From Armatimonadota bacterium (GTDB lineage Bacteria > Armatimonadota > DTGP01 > JAHWJO01): 13,221 nt of DNA. Below the pieces are notes generated by a model. The model was not told the DNA's origin, ran no database searches, and saw only the letters and a list, made by a program, of their open reading frames with translations. The stretch lies in assembly GCA_019348365.1 (NCBI GenBank), contig JAHWJO010000060.1:1-13221 (forward strand), read 5' to 3'. A program made the position numbers and the translations under genes. Shown here one piece after another: positions 7,668 through 13,221 of the stretch; within the stretch, counting starts at the first letter, position 1; each line of letters starts with the position of its first letter.

Positions 7668-8684
7668 TCAGAACGTCACAATGGACTTGAGGGCTTCCCT
7701 GCCGGGTTCGGTCCAGAGGGGGAACCGCTCCACCATCGCCTCGCAGGGGACCCGCTCCGAGATCCACGGCTCCGTGTCGATCTTCCCCTCCTCCATCAGC
7801 CCGAGGATCCGGCGGAAGTCGTCCGGCGTCGCGTTTCGGCTGGAGAGGATCGTCAGCTCCCGCCGGTGGAAGTCGGGGTCGTGGAAGGTCACGTCCCCCT
7901 GGAACAGCCCCACGTACACGAGCTTCCCCCCCGGCGCCACGTAGCCGAACGAGTCGTGCATCGACCCGGAATGGCCCGTCGCGTCGAAGACGAGCGTGGG
8001 CATGTCGCCCGAAGTGATCGCCTTCAGCCGCTCCCCCGCCCCCTCCCCCGCCGTCACGATCTCCTCGACCGGGTAGTGGCGGCGGACGAACGCCAGCCGG
8101 CTCTCGTTCACGTCCATCACGAGGGGCCGCGCCCCGGCGATCAGGGCGAACACCAGCACCGACAGCCCGATGGGTCCCGCCCCCACGATGAGCGCGAATT
8201 CCCCGGCTTCCGGCTGCGCGCGGGCGACCGCGTGCGCCCCGATCCCCAGCGTCTCCACCAGCGCGAGCTGGTCCAGCGACAGCTTCTCCGAGCGGTGCAG
8301 CTTGTTCACGGGCACGGCGATCACCTCGCGCATCCCGCCGTCGGTGTGGACCCCCAGCACCTTCAGGTTCGCGCAGCAGTTCGGCTTCCCCCTCCGGCAC
8401 GCGATACACGCACCGCAGTTCAGGTACGGCTCCACGGCGCAGCGGTCGCCGGCCTTGATCCCGTGGGCATTCGGCCCCACTTCCAGCACCTCCACGCCCA
8501 ACTCGTGCCCCAGGATGCGCGGGTAAGTGAAGAACGGTTGCCGCCCCCGGAACGCGTGGAGGTCGGTCCCGCAGATCCCCACCCGGCGTACCCGCACCAG
8601 GGCGTGCCCGTCCGGCGCGTTTGTGGGCGCGTCCGTCTCCGTCAGGGCGAATTGCCCCGGCTGCTCCAGCGTCACCGTTTTCAT
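7668..8684 (-). CDS. Zinc-dependent medium-chain dehydrogenase, LgoD (L-galactonate 5-dehydrogenase)-like
   Basis: A 338-residue member of the zinc-binding alcohol/sorbitol/threonine dehydrogenase family, which oxidises a secondary alcohol of a sugar, polyol or sugar acid with NAD(P). The catalytic zinc ligands are Cys38 (GICGTDLH), His60-Glu61 (GHE) and probably Glu144. The structural zinc cysteines are 90, 93, 96 and 104. The Rossmann motif is GAGPIG (168-173), and Asp191 after the second strand suggests NAD rather than NADP. The run of features (GICGTD.HA, QPFF.YPR.LGHE, GVH.DGG, DP.FH..E, SRNATP.DF, IVTF end) recalls E. coli LgoD/YjjN, so L-galactonate or a related acid is a likely substrate. 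Start ATG 8684 with GAGGGAGG 7 bases upstream. The ATG overlaps the stop of the upstream gene (ATGA), so translation is coupled. Confidence 0.9.
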   Translation of the reverse strand: MKTVTLEQPGQFALTETDAPTNAPDGHALVRVRRVGICGTDLHAFRGRQPFFTYPRILGHELGVEVLEVGPNAHGIKAGDRCAVEPYLNCGACIACRRGKPNCCANLKVLGVHTDGGMREVIAVPVNKLHRSEKLSLDQLALVETLGIGAHAVARAQPEAGEFALIVGAGPIGLSVLVFALIAGARPLVMDVNESRLAFVRRHYPVEEIVTAGEGAGERLKAITSGDMPTLVFDATGHSGSMHDSFGYVAPGGKLVYVGLFQGDVTFHDPDFHRRELTILSSRNATPDDFRRILGLMEEGKIDTEPWISERVPCEAMVERFPLWTEPGREALKSIVTF

Positions 8685-10309
8685 CGGTCGCCTCCCTCTC
8701 TGTTCACGTTCTGCTTCACCGCCTTCGGCTCGCCGTTCCCCAACCGTTCCTCTTTCCTCTGCCGCCGGGAGAAGTTCTTCCGCAGCATGCCGATCATCTG
8801 GTCCGCCGTGATCACGCGGGTGTTCGGGGGGAGCATCCGGATCGTCCGAGCCACGGCCTCCATCGGCCCGCCGGAGTCCCCGTACGACCACGCATGCACG
8901 TTCACCAGCGCGTAGCTCCCCTCGTCATTCCGGGGATCGGCGGGCATCGCCGCCACTCCCTTCGCGATCCCCTCCGGCTCCATCAGCCCGGCCCAGAGCA
9001 GGAACTTGTAGGAGACGCACGGCTTCCCCGCATGCCAGTAGATCGCGCCCTTCTCCCGGTGGTACGGCGAATAGCTCTTGTAGATCACGCCCTCGACCTC
9101 CGGCAATGCCAGGATCGGCGCGGTATCGCTCATCTTCCCTTCATTCGCGTTCAACACGCTCACGATGGAGAGGTCGGACTTGCGGAGATAGGGACGCGCC
9201 TGTTTCGCCAGGGCGTTCGGGTCCGGCTGGAAGTGAGGGAACGTGTAGCCCGGCACGCCGGGACCGGCCACGAATCCCTCGGTCTCCTTCGCCGTGGAGT
9301 AGAACTGCCGGAGGACTCGCGGCCCCTTCTCCCCCAGCAGCGCCGAGACCTCCCAGGTGAAGGGAAACGTGCCGCGACGGGGACTCCCCCAGTAGAAGCG
9401 GTGGTCCACGAACCCGCCGGTCAGCCACTGGAGGTTGTCCCCGTCACTCATGACGAACGCGACGTAGCGCACCCCGTCCTCCGTCTCAGGGGTCAAGCGG
9501 CGTGGACGGCGGAGCGGACCCGCCGGAAGCTTCGAGATCGCGGAGAGATTGACGCACCAGTCCGCCGGAGCACCGGTGGCGTTGGCGCGGCTGAGGTCCC
9601 GCACCCACGCGTGCTCATCGTTCCCCCAGCCGTACGCGAGGGCTTCCGGCCCGAATGCCCGCGCGTACTCGGTGCGCGTCTCAGAGTCGGTGGTGGAAAA
9701 GGTGAAGGCGCGCTGCATCACGGCGAAGTCGCGGAGGTGCTTCGGCTTGCTCACCGGCTGCTCGACGATCACGCCCCGCGCGAACCGGTTCCGGTACCGC
9801 CGGAACGCCTCGCGCTCATCCCTATCCCGCACGTCCGCGAGCGGCTTCAGGCCTTCCTTCTCCGCCGCTTCTCGCAGGGTTTCGTCCACCGCGACGGCAT
9901 CCATCACCCCGCTGAGGGAGGTCGCCACGTTCAAACTCGGCGTGCCGAGCCGGTAGATCACCATCCCCTTCACCTTCGGCCGGAACGCCCGCAGCAGCTC
10001 CCACACGGACCCCGTCTCCCGGATCCGAACGCCTTCCCGTCGCATCTCCTCTTCGAGCACCCGGCTCATCCCGCCCGCCCGCAGCCAGATCGACGGGCGC
10101 TGCCGCCCCGTGATGCCCTGGAGCGACTGCGCCAGCACCGCCTCTGCCGGCGAGAGCGCGTCATGTGGAATCACCCACAACTCTTGGGGTGACGGGGCCG
10201 AGGATCGCACGCCTGACGATGAAGGCTTCGTTTTGGTCTGCACCTTCGCGTCACCTCCCGTACAGAGCAGGGCCAGGCACAGGCCGGAGATCGCTAATGG
10301 ACGTATCAT
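8681..10309 (-). CDS. Secreted GxGYxYP-family protein (putative glycoside hydrolase)
   Basis: A 542-residue protein with an N-terminal signal segment (MIRPLAISGLCLALLCTG, cleavage probably after GGDA), so it is exported. The eponymous family motif is seen as GVPGYTFP at 351-358. Other blocks that I associate with this family are FVMSDGDNLQW (285-295), LNANEG near 387-392 and NVHAWSYGDSGGP (470-482). The GxGYxYP family has been proposed to contain carbohydrate-active enzymes and often occurs in polysaccharide-use loci; its reaction is not established. Start ATG 10309 has GTGGAG 6 bases upstream; the open frame continues 45 codons further upstream without a better start. It is the first gene of a pair with the LgoD-like dehydrogenase, overlapping it by ATGA at 8681-8684. 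A role in releasing or modifying a sugar acid that the dehydrogenase then oxidises is inference. Confidence 0.85.
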   Translation of the reverse strand: MIRPLAISGLCLALLCTGGDAKVQTKTKPSSSGVRSSAPSPQELWVIPHDALSPAEAVLAQSLQGITGRQRPSIWLRAGGMSRVLEEEMRREGVRIRETGSVWELLRAFRPKVKGMVIYRLGTPSLNVATSLSGVMDAVAVDETLREAAEKEGLKPLADVRDRDEREAFRRYRNRFARGVIVEQPVSKPKHLRDFAVMQRAFTFSTTDSETRTEYARAFGPEALAYGWGNDEHAWVRDLSRANATGAPADWCVNLSAISKLPAGPLRRPRRLTPETEDGVRYVAFVMSDGDNLQWLTGGFVDHRFYWGSPRRGTFPFTWEVSALLGEKGPRVLRQFYSTAKETEGFVAGPGVPGYTFPHFQPDPNALAKQARPYLRKSDLSIVSVLNANEGKMSDTAPILALPEVEGVIYKSYSPYHREKGAIYWHAGKPCVSYKFLLWAGLMEPEGIAKGVAAMPADPRNDEGSYALVNVHAWSYGDSGGPMEAVARTIRMLPPNTRVITADQMIGMLRKNFSRRQRKEERLGNGEPKAVKQNVNREGGDR

Positions 10310-10384
10310 TCGGTCTCCACTTTTTCCAGGCGACAGTTCATTACAGGACAGTAGTTCCGATACTCCACATGACCCCTTCGGCCC

Positions 10385-10407
10385 CTCTCCCCACATCGTA
10401 GGGAGAG
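10385..10407. other. Hairpin in the pgi-GxGYxYP intergenic region
   Basis: CTCTCCC (10385-10391) pairs with GGGAGAG (10401-10407) over a 9-base loop. No T-run follows on either strand, so it is not a classic terminator. It may be a processing site or a weak end signal for pgi. The 198-bp gap holds no gene. Confidence 0.4.
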
Positions 10408-10454
10408 AGATACAAGAAAGCCTCCCGATTCCTCCACGCACCAACGAACCAACT

Positions 10455-10478
10455 CACTAACGAACTAACGAACTAACG
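10455..10478. repeat. Short tandem repeat (ACGAACTA units) just 3' of pgi
   Basis: CACTAACGAACTAACGAACTAACG contains two and a half 8-bp units of ACGAACTA. It is embedded in a purine-poor stretch of ACCAAC/CACCCA words (10438-10505). The stretch lies directly downstream of the pgi stop and has no coding signal. Confidence 0.65.
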
Positions 10479-10507
10479 CACCAATTCACCCACACACCCA
10501 CCCCGGT

Positions 10508-11935
10508 TCAATGCATTTTGCTCGCCTGTTCGCGGGTCCGCTTTTTGTACCCCTCCACGCCGTGCTGGAGGTAGGTCAGCTCCTGCGTCGGGTCGATCTC
10601 GCCCGCGTCGCTCACGTCGAGATGCTGGAGCTTCCCCTTGACGGCGATGGCGTCCATCAGGATACGAAAGAGGCCGAACAGGTGGGCCGTGTCCCGCTTC
10701 CCGATCCGCAGCAGGAGGTTCGGCACGCCGTTGGCGGACACATCTTCCATCGTGCCTTTCAGCGATGCCGCCTGCACCTGCGCCATCCCCAGCCGCTCGA
10801 ACGCCTCCATCTCCCCCCCGATGCCCGTATCGCCGGGAATCGTCAGGTCTTCGCCCAGGTCGTCCCAGCCGAGGAACAGGATCACCTTGTTCCGGGGTCC
10901 CCGCACGATACCGTTCAGGATGCTGTGGTTCCCCGTGGGGCCGATGACCGGGATCACGTCCATCCCCCCGCCGCGCTCCTGGATGCTTTCGGAGTAGAGT
11001 TGGAGAAACCATTCCCCCAGGCTCTTATCCGACGTGTAGTTGTAGAAGACCAGGGTGTCCTTCCGTCCCCAGACCTCCTGCATGTGAAGCCACTCGGCCA
11101 GCCGGTAGGCGAGGTTCCGTTCGTCGTCCCAGGGCAGGAGGAACAGGTCGTCGGCGAAGGCGACTCCCTTCATCGCCTCCGACAGCCGCGCTTCCGGATC
11201 CGGGGCCGTCACCGCCATGGGAAGCAGCCCCACCTCGGTGTGGCCGCTGAACCGCCCCCCCACGCCTTCATGGATCGGGAGTATCCCCAGAAACGGCGTC
11301 TCCGCGTTCATCCGGTACAGCACGCTTTTGTCGTTCTGGCCCGTCACCGCCACGAACCGCGACCGCCACTCCTCGACTCCCGCCTCCTGCATCGCTTCGG
11401 CGAGGATGAGAGCGGAAGCGATGGTCTCCCCCGTCGTGCCGGACTTACTCACCACGATCACGACGGTCTCCCGGAAAAGATCCTGGGCCTTGAGCGTGTC
11501 CATCAGTCCTCGGAGCGATTTCGGATCGAAGGTATTGCCGGTGAAGTAGAGCGCCGGGCGGCCTCCCCGCTCCTCCGGGGGGAATCCGTTATAGTAAGGG
11601 TGATCCAGCACGTCGTGGATGACCCGCGCCGCCAGGTCCGACCCGCCGATCCCCACCACCACGACCGCTTTCGCCGTTTCGCGGACCGAGCGCGCCACCT
11701 CGAGAACGGCTTGCTGATCCTCTTCCCGCTGGTGGGTGACGCTCCAGAAACGTAGATGCTCTTTCAGCGTCTCCTCGCCCCGGTCGCGTTCTTCCTGGAA
11801 GTACCGGTGGATCGCAGCGAGGCGGTTTTCCAATTCACCCCGCAGCTCCGGGCTGAGGACGGGGTTCAGCCGCTCGGCTTCGGGAGAGGATTCCAGGCGG
11901 ATAGTCAGGGAAGAGGCGTTCGACGGGTCGGGCAT
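10508..11935 (-). CDS. pgi: Glucose-6-phosphate isomerase
   Basis: A 475-residue enzyme that interconverts glucose 6-phosphate and fructose 6-phosphate in glycolysis and gluconeogenesis. Sugar-phosphate-binding motifs VGIGGSD (94-100) and SKSGTTGET (163-171) are intact, as is VGGRFS (225-230). The catalytic glutamate is probably Glu316 in LQLYSES, the ring-opening histidine His337 in GPTGNHS, and the C-terminal lysine Lys464 in GVEGYKK. The length fits the shorter bacterial form. The start is taken as ATG 11935 because AAGGAGA lies 6 bases upstream; ATG 11953 has no ribosome site and would add six residues. It appears to be a single-gene unit: the upstream neighbour dprA is divergent and the downstream gene has its own ribosome site after a 198-bp gap. 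Confidence 0.97.
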   Translation of the reverse strand: MPDPSNASSLTIRLESSPEAERLNPVLSPELRGELENRLAAIHRYFQEERDRGEETLKEHLRFWSVTHQREEDQQAVLEVARSVRETAKAVVVVGIGGSDLAARVIHDVLDHPYYNGFPPEERGGRPALYFTGNTFDPKSLRGLMDTLKAQDLFRETVVIVVSKSGTTGETIASALILAEAMQEAGVEEWRSRFVAVTGQNDKSVLYRMNAETPFLGILPIHEGVGGRFSGHTEVGLLPMAVTAPDPEARLSEAMKGVAFADDLFLLPWDDERNLAYRLAEWLHMQEVWGRKDTLVFYNYTSDKSLGEWFLQLYSESIQERGGGMDVIPVIGPTGNHSILNGIVRGPRNKVILFLGWDDLGEDLTIPGDTGIGGEMEAFERLGMAQVQAASLKGTMEDVSANGVPNLLLRIGKRDTAHLFGLFRILMDAIAVKGKLQHLDVSDAGEIDPTQELTYLQHGVEGYKKRTREQASKMH

Positions 11936-11984
11936 GGAAGTCTCCTTATTCATCGTTCACGCGGAATAGCGAGGGATATACCGT

Positions 11985-11993
11985 AGCATAGCA
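11985..11993 (-). promoter_or_regulatory. Possible extended -10 promoter of pgi
   Basis: On the minus strand TGCTATGCT (11993 to 11985) fits an extended -10 box and lies about 50 bp before the chosen pgi start. No convincing -35 box is visible. The same TGC-TAT.CT form occurs at the dprA promoter on the other side of the intergenic region. Confidence 0.35.
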
Positions 11994-12055
11994 AAACCGC
12001 GCTCCTGCCGACTCCGAAGCCAGTCAGGGGAAACCCATGCGACGGGTGATGACCC

Positions 12056-12083
12056 GGCGACTCCAGTCGCGGGCAACAACGGC
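12056..12083 (+). repeat. Interspersed repeat member A
   Basis: The unit starts GGCGA, has a small palindrome (CGACTCCAGTCG), then reads CGGGCAACAACGGC. A close relative lies inverted at 12336-12362 (GGCGA, palindrome CGAATGAATTCG, then CGGCAACAACGGC on the minus strand). The flanks are conserved while the palindrome core differs, which is typical of small dispersed repeats. No coding signal is seen around it. Confidence 0.7.
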
Positions 12084-12091
12084 GCATAGCA

Positions 12092-12132
12092 TGTCCTGAG
12101 CGAAGTCGAACGGATCGGCCTGCGCCGACTTC
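12092..12132. repeat. Hairpin-forming repeat-like segment (GTCCTGAGCGAAGTCGAACG)
   Basis: The word TGTCCTGAGCGAAGTCGAAC is one I recall as dispersed in intergenic regions of many bacterial genomes. Here GAAGTCG (12102-12108) can pair with CGACTTC (12126-12132). Function unknown. It directly follows repeat member A. Confidence 0.5.
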
Positions 12133-12240
12133 AGGCCTCTCCTCTTCAGATTAGGTCTACCCATCATTATAAAAAGGGCTACTTGAGAGGAGAGCGCCCG
12201 CGAAGCCGTCGCAATGCCCGAAAGATCCTCAGCGAAAGTG

Positions 12241-12281
12241 TTCAGCCTTTAGTTAAGCGAAGGAATTCAGTCTTTTGTTAA
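12241..12281 (+). repeat. Two 16-bp direct repeats, 25 bp apart
   Basis: TTCAGCCTTTAGTTAA (12241-12256) and TTCAGTCTTTTGTTAA (12266-12281) match at 14 of 16 bases with a 25-bp period. They lie between repeat members A and B in a region with no gene (11954-12423) and could be binding sites for one regulator. Confidence 0.6.
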
Positions 12282-12335
12282 CCGTGCTTTCGAATAGTAT
12301 AAGCCGACAGTCCAATCCCCGAAGGGGGACTTCGT

Positions 12336-12362
12336 GCCGTTGTTGCCGCGAATTCATTCGCC
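12336..12362 (-). repeat. Interspersed repeat member B with adjacent CCCC/GGGG hairpin
   Basis: On the minus strand this reads GGCGAATGAATTCGCGG followed by CAACAACGGC, the inverted relative of member A at 12056. Beyond the conserved GGC it continues into CCCCCTTCGGGG (12316-12327 as ATCCCCGAAGGGG on the plus strand), a short tight hairpin. Members A and B face each other and bracket about 250 bp. Confidence 0.65.
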
Positions 12363-12423
12363 AGGATCCCACTGAGAAAACCCGGCTCAAGCAGTACGCC
12401 GTCTTCCCCCCACCAAACAGGCG

Positions 12424-12432
12424 TGCTATACT
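12424..12432 (+). promoter_or_regulatory. Extended -10 promoter of dprA
   Basis: TGCTATACT gives an extended -10 (TG-N-TATACT, -10 at 12427-12432). The -35 region is poor (GTCTTC about 17 bp upstream), as is usual for extended -10 promoters. Transcription would start near 12439, leaving a leader of about 30 bases with the Shine-Dalgarno sequence AGGAG (12456-12460) before the GTG start. Confidence 0.65.
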
Positions 12433-12468
12433 GTAGCGGTAATCCCATCCCGCCCAGGAGCCCGACCC

Positions 12469-13221
12469 GTGCCGCGTCCCGTCACCTACACCTCTTCCGC
12501 CCTGTTTCAGGACGACTCCCCTCCCCCGCCGGAACCCAGGGCCAAACCCGGCGCGTTGAAACCGGCGGACTCCCCGGCCCCCGCCGCTGCGAGCCCTTCC
12601 GTCGTGTCGGAAATGACGGACCCGGCCTCCCCTTCCGAGACCGGCGAGAACGGCCCTCCCGCGAACCGTGAAGACGGTGAATCCGGGGACTCCGGCGACC
12701 GTGAAGACGGTGAATCCGGGGACGCCGACGACCGGGATACGGAGGTCTGGGTACGGCTCGCGCGGGCGGACCTGAGCGCGCGGCGGCTCCGGCGGCTCCT
12801 CGGGCATTACGGCCGGCCGGAAGCGGCCCTCGGCGCGTCGGCGAAAGAGCTGCACGACCTGGGATTGAACGCCGCCGTCGCCGAGCGGTTCGTGGCCTCC
12901 GCCACCGCCCCGCTCAAGAGCGAGCTTCAGCTCATCCGATCCCGGGGGATCAAAGTGATCCCCTTCACCCATCCCGATTACCCGGCGCCTCTCGCTCAGA
13001 TTTACGACCCGCCGGTGGTGTTGTTCGTACGGGGGGAATTGACCAGCGCCGACGCGTTCTCCGTCGCGGTGGTGGGCTCCCGGCGAGCCACCGCCTACGG
13101 CAGGGGGGTGGCGGAACGGCTGGCGCGGGAATTGTCGGAGGTGGGATTCACCCTGATCAGCGGCGTTGCGCGCGGGGTGGACACCGCCGCCCATCAGGGC
13201 GCGCTGTCGGCGGGAGGACGA
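12469..13221 (+). CDS. dprA: DNA-processing protein DprA/Smf with N-terminal low-complexity extension (3' partial)
   Basis: The window ends after 251 codons. DprA binds incoming single-stranded DNA in the cytoplasm and loads RecA during natural transformation. Residues about 92-160 resemble the N-terminal SAM-like region (VWVRLARADLSARRLRRLLGHYG), followed by the start of the Rossmann-like domain: FTHPDYPAPLAQIYDPPVVLF, VVGSRRATAYGRG (GSRR at 203-206) and SGVARGVDTAAHQGAL (from 231), both nucleotide/DNA-binding signatures. The start is GTG 12469, 8 bases after AGGAG, close behind an extended -10 promoter. This gives an unusual leader of about 90 residues, rich in Pro/Ala, then Asp/Glu/Gly/Ser, encoded partly by a 33-bp repeat. 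Most DprA proteins begin near the W at position 94. An ATG at codon 49 is possible but lacks a ribosome site. Confidence 0.95.
   Translation, partial: MPRPVTYTSSALFQDDSPPPPEPRAKPGALKPADSPAPAAASPSVVSEMTDPASPSETGENGPPANREDGESGDSGDREDGESGDADDRDTEVWVRLARADLSARRLRRLLGHYGRPEAALGASAKELHDLGLNAAVAERFVASATAPLKSELQLIRSRGIKVIPFTHPDYPAPLAQIYDPPVVLFVRGELTSADAFSVAVVGSRRATAYGRGVAERLARELSEVGFTLISGVARGVDTAAHQGALSAGGR
12666..12723 (+). repeat. 33-bp-period tandem repeat inside dprA
   Basis: A 25-base block is repeated exactly at 12666-12690 and 12699-12723, giving protein units REDGESGDSGD and REDGESGDADD (residues 67-88). The period is a multiple of three, so changes in copy number keep the frame. Confidence 0.9.

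Noticed and set aside
6427..8409. A single 660-codon minus-strand open frame
   Set aside because: It runs antisense through the LgoD-like gene and groEL copy 2 before entering the methyltransferase. Only the part from about 7359 down has protein-family signal; the rest is GC-driven openness.
8621..10192. A 523-codon plus-strand open frame opposite the GxGYxYP gene
   Set aside because: Low-complexity, Arg/Pro/His-rich translation, no ribosome site and no domain; the minus strand carries clear family motifs.
10438..10505. The ACGAACTA/ACCAAC tract as a CRISPR or centromere-like array
   Set aside because: Units are only 8 bp, few and degenerate, with no spacers and no par or cas genes nearby.
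12253..13194. A 313-codon minus-strand open frame over the dprA start
   Set aside because: Its Gly/Arg repeats (VAGVPGFTVFTV) are the antisense of the 33-bp dprA repeat; dprA has a promoter, a ribosome site and family motifs.

Overview
This looks like a piece of a high-GC, free-living heterotrophic bacterium. Codon use is strongly GC-biased, Shine-Dalgarno sites are clear (AGGAGG, GGGAGG), GTG and TTG starts occur, and the chaperonin operon carries a CIRCE element, which points to HrcA control. A secreted dockerin-tailed hydrolase, a GxGYxYP-family protein and an LgoD-like sugar-acid dehydrogenase suggest carbohydrate use. The phylum cannot be fixed from this window; Armatimonadota, Planctomycetota or Chloroflexota-type bacteria would all fit, and that is only an inference. 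No tRNA, rRNA, CRISPR array, integrase or transposase was seen.

Layout. Bases 1-2677 hold the 3' part of a large multidomain secreted protein (sialidase-like repeats, lipase-like alpha/beta hydrolase, Ig-like domains, dockerin). It is followed by a short decayed coding remnant that resembles the C-terminus of an alpha-2-macroglobulin, then a strong terminator. From 2958 a sigma70-like promoter and CIRCE drive groES-groEL; the two genes are separated by about 160 bp containing an inverted repeat. A 22-bp perfect stem bidirectional terminator ends groEL.

Bases 5242-7613 are an accessory zone built around partial copies of groEL. A HigBA-type toxin-antitoxin pair (minus strand) is followed by a roughly 280-bp duplicate of the groEL 3' end. 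Next come a minus-strand, less GC-rich SAM methyltransferase and a second, more decayed groEL fragment. All three groEL segments lie in the same orientation, so the toxin-antitoxin pair and the methyltransferase each sit between direct repeats of the groEL 3' end. This is the most unusual feature of the window.

Bases 7668-10309 hold a translationally coupled minus-strand pair: a secreted GxGYxYP protein, then a zinc-dependent LgoD-like dehydrogenase, overlapping by ATGA. Glucose-6-phosphate isomerase (pgi, minus) follows at 10508-11935. Bases 11936-12468 are a repeat-rich intergenic region containing two oppositely oriented members of one short repeat family. The window ends inside dprA (plus strand), whose product carries an unusual proline-rich and acidic N-terminal extension with a 33-bp internal repeat.
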